A stretch of DNA of 64,000 nucleotides from Pelodera strongyloides (taxonomy: Eukaryota > Nematoda > Chromadorea > Rhabditida > Rhabditidae): assembly GCA_036852015.1 (NCBI GenBank), contig JAANDG010000308.1, forward strand, positions 106,056 through 170,055. The letters are read 5' to 3'. The notes under the pieces were generated by a model. That model worked only from the letters and a program-made list of their open reading frames with translations. It did no database searches and was not told the origin of the DNA. Below are positions 1 to 12,826 of the stretch, piece by piece (the stretch's first letter is position 1; the number at the start of each line of letters is the position of its first letter). The position numbers were made by a program, and so were the translations under genes.

Positions 1-806
1 TTTATATTAATTATATTTACATAGATTCCATGGAAATCAATGAAATGTTATTTATTAGCGAAACCTTGGCGGATACAGCTTTGTTATGGAAATCTGCGCA
101 ATACCGGGGCGCGTGCACCCACTCTATGGTACGCGGAGAATGCGCCACAGGTGTTCAATTCCAGTTGGCGTACACATGATAAATTACAGTTAATGAACTT
201 ACAATTAGTGTTTTTCACCAGTATTTTGTATACTTACGATTGAAGCAATTACTACAAGTTTCTGTAGTTAGGTAATACCACATGTAAGTGCATATATGGT
301 CACATTTTGTTGCTTCTATGCAAAATGCCCAACCGCCGTCGTTCCTCCAACTCTTTTTGTACATTTTCCTCGATTTGTTTTTCTTTCATTGTCTTTTTCC
401 TGAGAACGGAGCCAGTCGCATTGTAGGCAAGACGGATCTTCGCGATTACAGAACCCTAGATAATATTTTTTTTAGTAAAAATCATCACTTGATAAAAAAC
501 GATATCGGAAATGCTCGTCTAAACATTGAATATGACCGAGGTTGCGCCGCGCACCGATGGCGGAAAATGGTATGAAAACATGGCTCACTCACTTGTGCAC
601 ACCTTTCGCGCACTTCTGGCACCATCGGCGCAAAATTCGTACTGCGGCCCCGCATTAGCGAACCTGCACAACGTTATGCGCGTCTGTTCTACAGATCTTT
701 CAGAGTCCTATGTGCTGGACGCCTTTCACTTGCGTCATGTCTTGGTTTGCTTTTCTTTATCACTTGATAAAAACGAGTGCAAATAAAGAAAACGTACATA
801 TCCAAC
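1..806. other. Window edge, no supported gene
   Basis: This stretch probably holds the unresolved 3' part of the ML-like gene. A GC-rich patch at about 535-690, containing several GCGC and CGCGC runs, stands out from the AT-rich flanks and resembles the repeat islands at 5.8 and 7.9 kb. Confidence 0.4.
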
Positions 807-2827
807 TTGTTGAAGACTGGCCAGTGCCCCTTTATAGTCTCCCTTGTCCCCGTTGAGGAAGTCCATCTCGCAGTCCCCATCAGCATCAAACGCCGACCAA
901 TCATTGAAACAAAATTCCTGAATATTGAGTTTAGAAACATATTCCATACGCTGAGGAAAGCCGTACAAGGCGTAAACTCTGTGTGAGCACGTATTTTGCA
1001 CCGCGGCGACATCCCCTCATTATCACGTCGAATGCACACCAACTTTCAATTTATATTCTAGTCCCACACAAAATAATGTGAAGGCTTGTTTCGGAGTGCT
1101 TTATCTATGCAGATATGCGCTATCATTGCCAACCTTTCTAAAGGTGTATAGTCCTGGCCGTATGGGGCAATTGATTCCTTTGAGTTGTGCTTGGAGTGAA
1201 TCTGAAGGACTCATCCGACCCTGTTCAAGTTCAGTCAACGATTCACAGATGTCACAGTAGAAGCTGGAAACGATGAAATCGCAATTAGCCCTGATCCGTG
1301 CAATGATGTTCGACTAATTCCGACAATGAGCACTGCGCGTGCCATTATTCTACCATATACAGTAGTTTGTTCTGTGACTTTCGACTTTTTATGTATGTCT
1401 ATTTGTCTATTCTAACAATAAGTCATCGAAACATTCATCAATAATGTAGAAAGTCGGTATTGCGATTTATCGTTAGTCTCGTTCGAGGATAAATTTCGGG
1501 GAGCATGAAAAAAAGAAAGCAGCGACTAGATAAACTACTAGGTATAATGATTAAAAAAGTAGTAATCATAAACCATAAATGTAATTCACAAGCGGACCTT
1601 ACCAATTGTTACCGTAACCTCCACACCCGTTATTGGTCGCATTCTGGCATTTGAGATTGGAGAAATCCTTCACATTCCACCATTGGTACTCGGCCTTGGC
1701 GAAGAACGAGTTGCCAAGAGCCTCGGCTTTATCCAGAATCTAAACTCGATTATTTTCATCATTTTTTTACGCTACAAGAGCGCGCCCCTTTATTCAAGGG
1801 TGTTTTCGCAGAGGTCCTGAGCAGAGTAGGCAACGAGTTCCAGATGACAAATTGCTCGACGTCTTCGGGCTATCGTCGGGCTGTTTGAATCTCGTAAATT
1901 TGCGGTCCGGAATATTATTATTCTCATAGCTTCTTTTACTAGTGTTTAGTGTTAGCCAAAGGATACTGAAGCTGAGAGGTGCGCGGCGACAGATAGGCCC
2001 ACATATCTTTAGAAAAATGTCTCGCGTTACTACTGCTTGGGCTATAAGGGAAACCATGCTACGCTGCAGTGGTTTGGCATACAGCTGCCCAATTCATTTT
2101 CTTAGAAGAGTTCGAGAAGAAACTCACGTCAACATTCCGAATTTCCAATGTGAAACATCCAGGAAAACGGACGACATCCGGCTTTATCCGCACATTGTTT
2201 GGGTTGATATCGATTACTTTTTTGGCTCCCGGACGTGCTGAAAATGCAAATATTCCTTGATAATTATGATCATAGGAAATTAGTGTGACTGTGACAACAG
2301 CATTAGATGAACTTCAACGCGTCATTTATTTTCCACGAAGCAAAGGGCTCCGGTGCTTCACTAACAAAATAACGCACAAACAAATTTATATTAAAAATCA
2401 ACTTACTACAAGAAGCATCAGCGCGTCCAGGTATCAACCATATATCTTGGTAGTTACAGTTTGAGTTCACCTGAAAGTCCAATAGTGCCAAATATTTGAG
2501 AACACGGTCTTTACATAATTTCTACCAAACCAAACATTGATGTTATTTTCAATGATCCATTATGTACAACGTTACTGATGATGAGTGATATCCAACAACA
2601 ACGGAGATGTGCTGAATAGGGGGATTCTAACTCATGAAAATACCACACTTAGGATTAGAATGTTACAAACTACAACTTGCAAAACTACAAACCTTTCTCC
2701 GGAGTGTTCCTGATCCGCCTCCGCCTCTCCTACTGATTCTATCTCTGCATGCCGGATCCCGTATGTCACAATCGAATTGTGCATGTGAAAAGGAAACAAA
2801 CAATGGGAGGAGAAGCCATAGTAGCAT
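807..2827 (-). CDS. Secreted ML / GM2-activator-like lipid-binding protein (3' end unresolved)
   Basis: Six exons join in phase: 2693-2827, 2407-2470, 2128-2237, 1603-1739, 1134-1263 and 807-950, giving about 240 residues. The first exon starts with a clear signal peptide (MLLWLLLPLFVSFSHAQ) followed by a short Cys- and Gly-rich stretch. The mature part follows the GM2-activator/ML pattern: NCNYQDIW, then a strand pair around RPGAKKVIDINPNN and VRFPGCFTLEIRNVD, then a Cys cluster (CGGYGNNCFYCDICESL), then INCPIRPGLYTFRK. The last resembles the CPFKEGTYSLPK region of GM2A. ML proteins are secreted or lysosomal carriers of lipids and sterols; the ligand here cannot be read from sequence. The last visible exon ends FLNGDKGDYKGALASLQQ before a GT donor. 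The terminal strand and stop were not found and may lie between 1 and 800 or beyond the window. The fold assignment is by remembered pattern. The exon chain is solid because every phase fits. Confidence 0.72.
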
Positions 2828-5811
2828 CCGGTTTGAGGTGCCAATTACCTGGATAATTAGATTTTTAAGGGGGTACTGTATTATGTGATAAACGTGCGAG
2901 ATACGGTAATAAATACCTGATATACTGATAATTGATACACGGTAACGTTTGTGAAGGTTGATACAGGACAATCGTTTACTACGAGCGAAATTAGAGGTAG
3001 GAAGGACAGCAACGAGAACTATAAGCTGCACGAAGGAGCGCAACAAATCTAACTTATTATAGTGTTGGTGATAATAAATTGTAAAGTTCATTGGCTTGAC
3101 GAGATTCAGAAAAATAATGCGCACACGAAACTAGCTTTTTGCCAAAAAAAGTACATGTCTATTATTTATGTTTCAAAATAGTTCAACATATACACTGTTG
3201 CCATGCAATTTACGTTTGAAGTGCCTTGTGATTTAGTGTTCATATATCTACTAGATAAGGGCGTATCCGTGGTTTCGTTATTTTACTGGTTCGTAAACAC
3301 CGTAACGTTACATTATCACTATCACACTGTGTTCGTAGCTGATATATGAAAACCGTATAACATATCAACATATGACCATATCATTTTAATATGTTATTTT
3401 ATTATTACACCAATTATACAAAAGGGGGCTACAAACCGAAAACAATATTCCTGAACCCTCAACCCCAATAATTTCCCGCAAAACCCTACAGATTCTAACT
3501 TCTACCGTATGCCGAGAATGCCAGGTAACCCAGGTAGATTAAATCTCCCGGTAAAGGCATAATGAATCAAGAAAAATAAAAAAAATACATCTCTCTCGAA
3601 AAAACCGTGAGCAATAATACTAGTTTGTTGTCTGTTTCCGTCCAATTGACGTATTTGGCGAGTAAATAACAACTTATCGATTTGGGAGAACAACAACTAA
3701 ATGTATACATACAAAAAATTGTATCTGGTCGAAAGTCAGTCACAAGCGTAGTCTATATAAATGCATAGTTTATCGAAGGTGAGCAGTTTTTCAATGTGCA
3801 TAAGGGAGAAAATAATTAGCAAAAACTGTAACTATTTACGAGACACTGCTTGATGAAGTTACCTATTCCAACTCCTTCAGTAACATAACATTTATTATTA
3901 CGAACATAAAAATGTGTCGCGCAATCTTTGTCGAGGCAAGACAACATCAATAAAAATAAAAATAAACGAATAATGTATTGCTAACACAAAGTAAATGGTA
4001 AAAAAAATCGTTATATGGACACCGGCGAACATTTCTAGTTACCCGAGGATAATGATTTTGATACGACAACGCCGAGACGACAGAGTAGAATTCCTGAACT
4101 TGTACAGTGACCGTAGATAAGGGCCACATTTGCCGGCCAATATTTGTCTATATTATTTTGATGGCCAGGACTAGAAATGAGAAAGACATGAAACATTCGC
4201 CTTTCTACTCAAAGAAAACTACTCAAGGTAATTCTACCACTCTCAAAACTTAATGGTCAGTTACAACATGCAAACTACTCTACTGATCAAGTCAGTTCTA
4301 ATCAATCAAAAATCAACTTATTGAGTCCTACGAGCCTGCGTAGTTCAATTCTCCATCGGGAAACAATAGAGACTAATAAGAAGAAGAAAATGCGATGCTC
4401 GGTCCTGAGACCATATAAGGAGAGACAATGATATCTTCATAGACTGTAGGGGCAGGAGAGTTTGAAGATAGACAATGCTTTCGATGAGAGGACAGGTCTA
4501 CTAGAGAAAAGTGCATTCAAATCGAAGAGATATTAGACACCGAAGAAACAGGTAATTACGATTCTTGAACTGAAAAGGCACGCGGGCGCGCGAAGCGCCG
4601 TCGGACCAGCGAGAAGGGAAACGGCATTTTCAACCGGGCAACAGACTTCACTGTAAAAAAGGAGTTGCGTAGGACAAGGCAATCGGACGTTAATCAAGCT
4701 CATAGTATTACAATGAACCAATGCACATATGAGCACAAACAATAGCACACTGCACACGTGAGCACAAACTCAATCTTATGCTTGCTCGATCGGCTTCGTG
4801 TAATAACGGACACCTCCCCCTATTTCCCTTTCCCATTATCTCTTGCATCATTTACTCATTGTTAGAGTGTTTTCCGAGTATAAGAGAAAACAATTTAGAA
4901 AAATATAAAATGTCAAAAAGATCCAATGAGAAAGGGAGAAAATGTTTATTGAACACTGCGGTCTTCAAGGTCGTGTAAACAAATTAAAATGTGCGCATCT
5001 CGGCTAATTGACCAAAAATTGGAGAAATTTCCCTTCTGGTGGGCGATATATGCGAAAAGGGTTTTTCAATAAGCCGCCGACACTGGGCATAGGTATGGTG
5101 TGTCGAGCAAATCTCGCTCCCCTTTCGCACATTTTTTATAGATTGTGTGGATAGCGTTGTATAAGTATAACAGAGGAGTTGCACCGTGCATTTAGATGTA
5201 TTCCTGGTGATCCTTCGGTACAATGTGAAATTAGCGTGCAAGGAGCGAAATTGCAAAACTACAAGCCAGTCATGAGTTGAAAAATTCCTACAATTAGATG
5301 TAAGGGATTTTTTCAGGACTACCAGATGTCAGAGCCCATGAACAGTCGATACCTAACTAGATATCGGGTTGGCGGAAATCAGAGAACAGTATTTAGAAGA
5401 ATACTATACCGAGCCTACAAGCGTACTGCCAGACAACGAGGTAGATCAATCAATAATATCAATTTCATAGGAACTGCTATAAACTACATGTCGCAAATTT
5501 TGATCATTCACGCATCACTGAACACTGAGCATACCGTCCACATTGATTGACAACATCATTTAACAAAACTTGTGCATCACATTTTTGATGTGCGTAATAA
5601 ATATATTTAATAATATCTCACGGCGATGCATTCTTTCACTTTCAAAGAAAAAGACTACTAAACCTATACATAAAAAAGGTAAAGTAAGATGCTCGAAGGA
5701 AGAGCACTTTGAAAGAACCACAGTCACGCATCACTTATAAGGGCGTCGTCTCTAATTTGAAGTTGAAGAAACAACAATCATTGAATAATAGCGCAATTCG
5801 CTAAATTCCGG

Positions 5812-6075
5812 AGCCCGGTGGCTTTGGAACTGACCAAACTCGGGTGGTGCGCGACGAAACCCTGGCTCTTCGCGCGGCGCAACGACTGCGCCAACAAAAT
5901 ACGAAAATTTACACAGAATCAGATAAACGGGTGCGCGGCGACTTCACACTATCTCACTCGGATTTCGCGAAAGGGTGCTACCAATAAGTGCACTCGCGAG
6001 AACCTGGCGTGAGTCTGGCGACGACTGGGCGAGGGTGTGGGCGCACCTGAGTTTTTTGCGGCGCACCATCCGAGT
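5812..6075. repeat. GC-rich repeat island
   Basis: The block is rich in CGCG and GGCGC words (for example GCGCGGCGCAACGACTGCG) inside AT-rich DNA. Short inverted words suggest an old fold-back element. A similar block lies at 7885-8075. Exact ends and family are not determinable by eye. Confidence 0.45.
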
Positions 6076-7639
6076 TTTTGCATGGGACACAAGACTCTCT
6101 TGCACCGTACCGGACACAGTAACGATACAGAGACACTACCGCATTAGCACACATTGGCTACCAAAAAGCAAATAAAAATCAATAGCGAGATAAACCGCGG
6201 ATAAGTAAGGATAAGGAAACATACAGTGGCTTACCGAGGATCGGTTTCGCCAGCAGAAATTATAAAAGGACACATGGAAGAGAGGAGGAGAGCGAGAGAA
6301 AGAGGTGAAGAGAGAGAGAGAGAAAGAATAATAGACGGAGAGGAGATAGAGATGATCAGAGAGAAATAGATAGAGAAAAGTCATCCTCAGCCCTTCGAGC
6401 AGATATGGATATACGTGGCATGCAAGGCCGGTTTTGGGTTTTCATCCCTTCACTATCACACACAAAGGAACTTTTGCCGATGCCTGGGCGAATGCTAAGA
6501 AATTGTGCGAGATTATGGGACCGGGTCTTTTCGAAAATCGTCAGCGGTCGTATGCCCAAAAGCTGGGACTAGCTCCCAGCTTTCCTGGGATGTAAGAGAC
6601 AGGGATCACGCTAATCAGCAGCGACGACGACGACTAGAGCTAGAGACTAATTCTCCCACCCGGGATGGTTCCAGCTGTTAGTACATACGGCCACAGGAAT
6701 ACAGTAAGCTGGCAACCTACAATTGACATGCGAACCATAACTATATGCTAGGAACGTAGCCCCTACTCTTGGTGGTACAAGTGGTACAACTAACGTGTCA
6801 CTGAAGACTCCTGTTGCATCAGTAAATGCGTTGTATCTTGTATTTTTGCAATATATCCTTCATATACTTCCACGCATGGGTTTCAAATCTTGAGCAATAA
6901 TTATCAAAACAATCCGAGGATAAGGATAAGGTACTAACAATAATATAATATAGACATCAAGACCAAGTGTGGCTCAGTCAGACCATTCACTTTTTGACTG
7001 TGAGGGTATGTTTACCGTATACATATTCACAAAAACAGTCCCAAATGAAAATTCGGTTTTTATGAAAAAAATGAATAAAGAGTAAAATTGACATTGCAAA
7101 AACAGTTTCCCGTGGAAAACTTGGACAACCAATGAGATCGACGAATTTACAGGTAGTTCAAGGCCACTGAAAAAGGCAACGTTCCACAAAGACTGTTTTT
7201 TTACTTTAGAGGAAATGAAGTATTTATTATATCTTTTACATTTTATTCATATGACTGTAAGGAAAGTATATTTTACGGAAACACATATATCGCTTATTGT
7301 TAGGCGGCTTAGGGGCTTAAGTACTATTTTTCTTAATTAGCTGAAAATAGATATGACCAAAATATGTATAGTGAAAACTAAATAACTACCAGACACACAC
7401 GTGCAAGAGTTGATGTTTGCTATGTGTCAGACCGGTTATGTTATGATTGGTGGTAGATCGCATAGTGCCATGTATATCCATCATATTATACGAAACGGGG
7501 CTGGTTACAAAAAAAGGAAAAACTCCATACAGACATTTTATCGGGCATATATTTTGGTTGTAACATTTCTTCTTTTTAATTTTCCATTTTTCATACATAT
7601 TCGAGCAAAATGCCTACATAGAAAGGTGTGCAAATATCC

Positions 7640-7800
7640 AGCTAGTGTGCCTTAGCGCAGTGCGATGTCTGCAGGCTTTGGCTCAGGTGACCGGGGTTCA
7701 ATTCCCGCCATTGTGGTGCAGTGATGTATAAACGACGCCCTCTGAAGAGATTTGACGATAAACCCCAATCCGACAACTAACAAAGAGGCTGAGCATGACT
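7640..7800 (+). repeat. tRNA-derived SINE copy 1
   Basis: An A-box-like segment (CTTAGCGCAGTGCGATG) is followed about 40 bases later by a near-perfect B box (GGGGTTCAATTCCCGCC), the internal RNA polymerase III promoter of tRNA genes. A non-tRNA tail with GCAGTGAT, CCCTCTGA, an ACGAC word and AGGCTGAGCAT follows. The same head and the same ordered tail words recur at 16510-16655, so this is a dispersed SINE family and not a tRNA gene. No clean cloverleaf acceptor stem is visible. Confidence 0.7.
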
Positions 7801-7884
7801 TTTACACTAATTGTACCTGAACAGGATGTTTCTTGCTAATTCATGCTTATTCAACATTAAAACAAGCGTTCTTCTACAAAAAGG

Positions 7885-8075
7885 GGGTTCGCCGCGCACT
7901 TCGCCGGACTCCCGCCAGGTTCGCGCGCGTGTTGCGACAACCGGGCGAAGATTAGGCGAAAGCACCGCGCACCTTTTTTTTACCAGTTTCTGCAGATTTC
8001 CACACTTTCGCCCGGTCGTTGCGCCGCCCTTTCGATGGGCATACCAGGCGAGCTAACGAAAATTTCGCGTTCGAG
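7885..8075. repeat. GC-rich repeat island
   Basis: It has words such as TTCGCCGCGCACTTCGCCGG and CGCCCGGTCGTTGCGCCGCC with partly inverted symmetry, including GGGCGAA and TTCGCCC. It resembles the island at 5.8 kb and is probably an eroded mobile element. Confidence 0.4.
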
Positions 8076-8789
8076 GAATTACTACTTCAGCTCCAGCTTT
8101 TTTGCAAACAAAAAAATCCAGTTCAAGGGCCCGTACATCCACATAGAAATTTATTTATTCAAAGACAAATATATGAACCAATGCACAATAACACAGAATA
8201 TTACTATTTGTAAACGATGATAAAGACAAATCAAGTGAAGGAAAACGGTAGCCAGTCATACAAGAACGTGAATACACGAAGAGCCATATCGATTAATAAC
8301 ATAATAACATATGCCCTGCAAAGAATGAGCGAATATCACTGACTACATGACTACCGTAATACTGTAACTGAGAAATGAACATTCAGTTATAGTAATCTAT
8401 AAAACAAGAGAAATATGAGGAAAAAAACTTACCGTTAGTTTTTTGTTAAACTTAATATAATATACAAGTTTGAAACAGTGATTATATTATTTCTGTAGAG
8501 AATATGCGACAGAATTATTTTCGGAAAACTACAAAATTAGGTAAAAGATTTTAGAAAGAATACACACAAAATGCATTGTGTTTAAAGATAAAGATATACA
8601 TTATCCGTTTGAAGGATGCGGAAGAGAACTCAGTTTTAAACGTTCACGGCTCAAGAGTCTTCCATTTAGTATATTCAAAATCCAATGCACTTTTTAGAGT
8701 ATTCAAATAAAAATAGTTAAAATACATCAGACACCATAAATCCCGATAAAACATCATAAAAATTGTTGACTACAATACTGAACAGGGAT

Positions 8790-8870
8790 AACACGACCCG
8801 GATTTGAACCCTCGTTGCTTTCTTGAAGTAGGGACACATCCACTACACACTACACTACTCCATCTCTTCG
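8790..8870 (-). repeat. tRNA-like remnant overlapping the snurportin 3' end
   Basis: On the minus strand, TAGTGTGTAGTGG resembles an A box and GAGGGTTCAAATCC is a good B box, about 35 bases apart. Stems do not close into a convincing cloverleaf, so it reads as a tRNA-derived repeat fragment. It overlaps the last codons and 3' UTR of snurportin. Confidence 0.4.
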
Positions 8871-11800
8871 TCTTTTCCAATTTGCGACTTATGGTGGTGT
8901 TTCTTATTGAAATCTTCGATAAACTGTGATGTGTTCTGTCCGAGTTTATTGAACACGTTGTATTTTGATGGGACTGGTACCTAAAATAGCCGGATTACAT
9001 AATTTATAAATAAGAAACAGTACATATACACAAAGCTCCTAAAAGCGGAACTACAGCGAGTCACATATCAGTACCCCTCTCCCTAGTTCCCATTGCTTGT
9101 TTACGGTAGCAATACCTTGACTTTGGTTCGGTCATGTTGGAAAATGCGTGCCATATTCGCAAAAAGCAATATAAATAATCGACATTAAAAAAAACTAACC
9201 CCAAGAATTTCAGGGAGCATCCAAGGCTTCAACCATCCCACAAGTGGACTTTGACCCGGGGTGTAATACACCTGAAACACCAACAATTGATACTTTTGGC
9301 TCTCTGTAACGACTGCGCAGCTTATCAAATCTCCCCCAAATACAGCCCATTCGCAAAACTAATTTCAAGAATTTCCTGTGTTTAAAGCGAAATACCGGCC
9401 GGTTTTTGAAACGCATTGCGTACGCCTGCTTTATTATGCAGCATATGCAAATGAGCCAAAATTAGAATAAAATCTGGACCCCAATTAGACCCCACTTCGC
9501 ATAAATGCATGGGAATGCAAGTACTTGAGATGCGTTTCAAAAACCTGCCGGTATTTCGCGAGATTAGTATTATATGTATACCCTCGTTTCCCGTGGGGAA
9601 GAAAAAGTTCACCAACTCACATCCTTATGATAAAACAGAAGTCCGTCAATGGGAAAATGGAAGTCTGTGTTCATCAACTGTTCCATCGAAAGTTTCTCAC
9701 ATAGGCAATGTGGAGGGACCACGAAGTCAACTTTGCACTTCTTACTTCTGAAAACAATTGCAGCTTTGTACATGAAAAAAAAGGAAAATTTCGATGAGTT
9801 ACAACTCTAGCCTGCTTCAGTTAGGCTGCAGTATCTACTAAAGACGAAATCAATAAACAAGTTCAAGGGAAAACACACCTTGCTACACGCTACAGAAACA
9901 AAAATCCTAAATCCTAATTATAAAGTGACAACGAATGAAAGCTCACTTTTCATAAAGTTCTGGTTCATCTGACATTCTGCTCTTCAAATACCACAAACGG
10001 AACTCATATCCACTATCGCCAATAGCCTGAATTCATTGGTTAAATATCATCAAATTATACACATTGACAGTAACCTGATCAGGGGAATAACATGCGATGT
10101 CGGAGGAATCTAAGCCGACGACGCCACATGAAAGATCATTATTTCAGAAGAGTCATGTCATATCAAGCAAAACAAACAATTAAATTCTCTTTTTTTTGTA
10201 GAAGATTGACTTTCTCTTTCAGTAATATAAATCATTCGTTTCAAGACAAGTACAGTTAATGAATAATGAATAGTCTCCTACTCTATAAACCAAACCCATG
10301 AAACATACGTGTTCTCCCCATGCCAAACAATCGAGGCAGTACATAGTGTCATTCACGAGAACTCCATCCAAAATGGTGAACGTTCGATGAGCTGAAATGG
10401 GATTTGTAAGTAAAATTTGATAAATGCAAAGATGTATACCACTAACTATAACACCCACAAAAAGTGAATTATTCAAAAAATTTAAACATACATCGTCGAT
10501 TTCCTCCTGGCAAATTCGATGCAAAATATCGCAGAACTCGTCCGGCTTTATTGTATACTGCTGTAGAACCCTGAAAACAAAAACATAATAAAAGCTCAGG
10601 GAACAGAGATCATAGAGAAAGAGAGATAGAGATCAGAGAGTGAGAAGCGCTGCGGTATCCTAATAGATTCATCTCATGAAGCATACGTAAATAATACGAA
10701 TATGGATATTTGAAAAGTTCACAAACTCACCCCTGAAGCCACGACCAATACTCTTCTACCCTTGGGGCAGGCTACCATGTACCAATCGGTGGAAAGTGCT
10801 TCTGGAATATCCACCAACCACTCGGACGTCATCAGCACATCTTTGTAGCTGAATTCGGATAGTCAGAAATACAAATAGAATCACTTACGAATAGGCGACT
10901 TCTATCTCTATACAAAGACAATATGCAACCTACTGTTAACGAAATCACGCATTAAATCCATGTGAACAGAATCAATTCACAGGCAGAATTTCATTAAATA
11001 AATGACGCAACAACTTGGAGAAGAGGAACATAAGACCGTAATAAAACCGTATTCTATAATAATCTGTTCAAAGGTTATTTTGTCGTTGCCGAAAAGCTAC
11101 ATATACAGTTCTAGTAGACCAACCGATTTTTCTCCGACTGTTTCTCTGTCCTTGATCCTGTTTCGGAATACGAAGAGCGATTGTGAATATCAGTTCCCTT
11201 CTGCTCTTCTCCTCCAGCACGACTACCTTCTGAAGGAATTTCTTCTTGCATTTCCGATTCCTTAATAATAACGAATATGATACCCAATCAGTGTCAACCA
11301 ATACAGCGAGACCGCATAATACAGTACTCGTAACCTTAAGATATATCCTCTCTCTCCCCTCCCTCTAACACGTTTATACCAAGGCTTCGGAAACAACATT
11401 GTTACAGAAACTGCCTATGCCATGCCTAATTAATATGAACACAACGTCTTCTAAAATGCTCACCTCTGATCTCCCGGCCTTCTCGTTTACCTCTTCATTT
11501 CCTTCTTCCTCGTCAGAAGATGGTTCATCTTCATAAGCAAGCCGCCTCAGCTAAAAGTCAATGAAGTGAATAGCTGTACATATCTTCCTAGCTGACGATC
11601 ATCCAAATTGCTCAAATTCATATCATGTACCCTAACACACTCTAGCCATACAGTATCTTGTTTGAAGGTATGAAGGTGCACCAATACCAGACCCCCGTCG
11701 GTACAGTACCCCCTATCAACTATTCTCACCCTGCTGAGGTGTGCCCATCTGGCCTGTTCCTGCCTTTCCAGTGCTTGTTGTCTCCGAAGTGCCTGCTGAT

Positions 11801-11906
11801 CAGTCGGTTTGGCACTATTCTTGAACATACTGTACCGGGGATGTTCGCCCATTGCATTTGGGTCGACTTTCATTGAAGAAGACATCGCACTCACCAACTC
11901 GTCCAT
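8855..11906 (-). CDS. snpn-1: Snurportin-1, m3G-cap snRNP import adaptor
   Basis: Ten exons join in perfect phase to a 361-residue protein; the human protein is about 360. Exons: 11730-11906, 11464-11550, 11124-11260, 10731-10848, 10492-10570, 10309-10391, 9947-10026, 9621-9747, 9200-9271 and 8855-8980. The N-terminus (MDELVSAMSSS, then RRQQALERQEQAR and LRRLAYEDE) is the importin-beta-binding domain. An acidic linker of about 45 residues follows, then the cap-binding domain: SEWLVDIP, CPKGRRVLVVASGGST, PGGNRR, FTILDGVL, FPIDGLLFYHKD, SPLVGWLKPWML. Trp144 and Trp309 match the two human tryptophans (W107, W276) known to contact the trimethylguanosine cap. The family carries assembled spliceosomal U snRNPs into the nucleus with importin beta. 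The ATG lies 5 bases after a CTTTTGCAG acceptor, so SL trans-splicing or a leader exon is likely. Identity is by remembered family sequence but is very clear. Confidence 0.93.
9386..9562. repeat. MITE of the AAGCGAAATACCGG family, copy 1
   Basis: The left end (AAGCGAAATACCGGCCGG, then TTTTTGAAACGCAT) and the right end (ATGCGTTTCAAAAACCTG, then CCGGTATTTCGC) are inverted copies. The family recurs at 19629-19803 and 35619-35793. This copy is in snurportin between exons 8 and 9 of the reading order; its right end is eroded. Confidence 0.75.
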
Positions 11907-12826
11907 TTTGCCTGCAAAAGAACTGCTGTAGTTTGTAAGTAAGGCAGAAGATGAACAAATAATAAATGAATAAAACAGAGTACTGCGATGACTAGTACAT
12001 CTTTATCTTTATAAAAAATATTTGCACAGAAGAGAATCCACTGAGGTATGCACGGGAAGACATGACACTCCAGTACCTGCAGGACTACAGTAATACGAGA
12101 TGATCAGCTAACCACCAATTGGACTGGATTACAGTAATCTTACGACTGAACACTAACACACGTGAACACATACGCCTTACACACAAAAGATGTATGGTAA
12201 AATACTAATACAATAAAAATAAAGGCAGAGGTTCATTCCAGACTCCACACAATTAACTTACGTAAGCCATCAAACCAACTCTCCACTACACAAAAAGTGG
12301 CAGTTCCCCCCCAAAACAAGTACGATATTGTAGTGAGTCATCATCAACCAATTACTTTTCACGAAAGAACCACTTCAAAGAAAATATATTTATTTTCATA
12401 GTGAAATTCCTAACAACAAGTGATAACAACAATAACAACAACGTACGAAGGCGGTCAATAATCAGTAAGAAGCACGGGATAACAGTAACAAACATCTCAC
12501 AACTTATTACGCCTCACCTTAACAATAACAAAATATGAAAAAAAAAACGTAATAATACTAATAATACGTGTGAAATAACACTTCTTCTCAAAAATCAACA
12601 AAAGAGGATATAAGTGCACAATTACAAGGTAAACAGCGATAATTAAAGTTCTCACTCGATTTTCATAAAACTCCACCACAACATTAAATTATTATGAAAA
12701 TTGTTTAACTAATATAAAAAAACAAGCAAGACTGGATTTAGATACTATATGCAATAAGATCTCAACTGCTTCGGAAAAAAAAAACAATGAAAATTAACAA
12801 CTATTTCACAAAAATTATCAACAAAG
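11907..12826. other. Gap between the acidic gene and snurportin, nothing supported
   Basis: About 0.9 kb of AT-rich DNA probably holds the 3' UTR of the acidic gene and the snurportin 5' flank. No open frame with splice support was found. Confidence 0.5.

Larger units (their letters stand above)
2828..8854. other. Intergenic stretch with repeats, no supported gene
   Basis: AT-rich DNA separates the ML-like gene from snurportin. It contains GC-rich islands at about 5812-6075 and 7885-8075, a GA-rich run at about 6285-6360, and a tRNA-derived SINE at 7640-7800. Open frames here are short, lack splice-linked partners and show no recognisable domain. Confidence 0.6.

Noticed and set aside
2663..3124. 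An extended N-terminus of the ML-like protein upstream of 2827
   Set aside because: The frame stays open upstream, but the sequence is AT-rich with no coding character. The Met at 2827 starts an ideal signal peptide.
10068..10110. A possible extra snurportin exon reading SSDIACYSPDQ
   Set aside because: It breaks phase with the exon before it. Joining 10309-10391 directly to 9947-10026 keeps phase and gives the same spacing as human snurportin.
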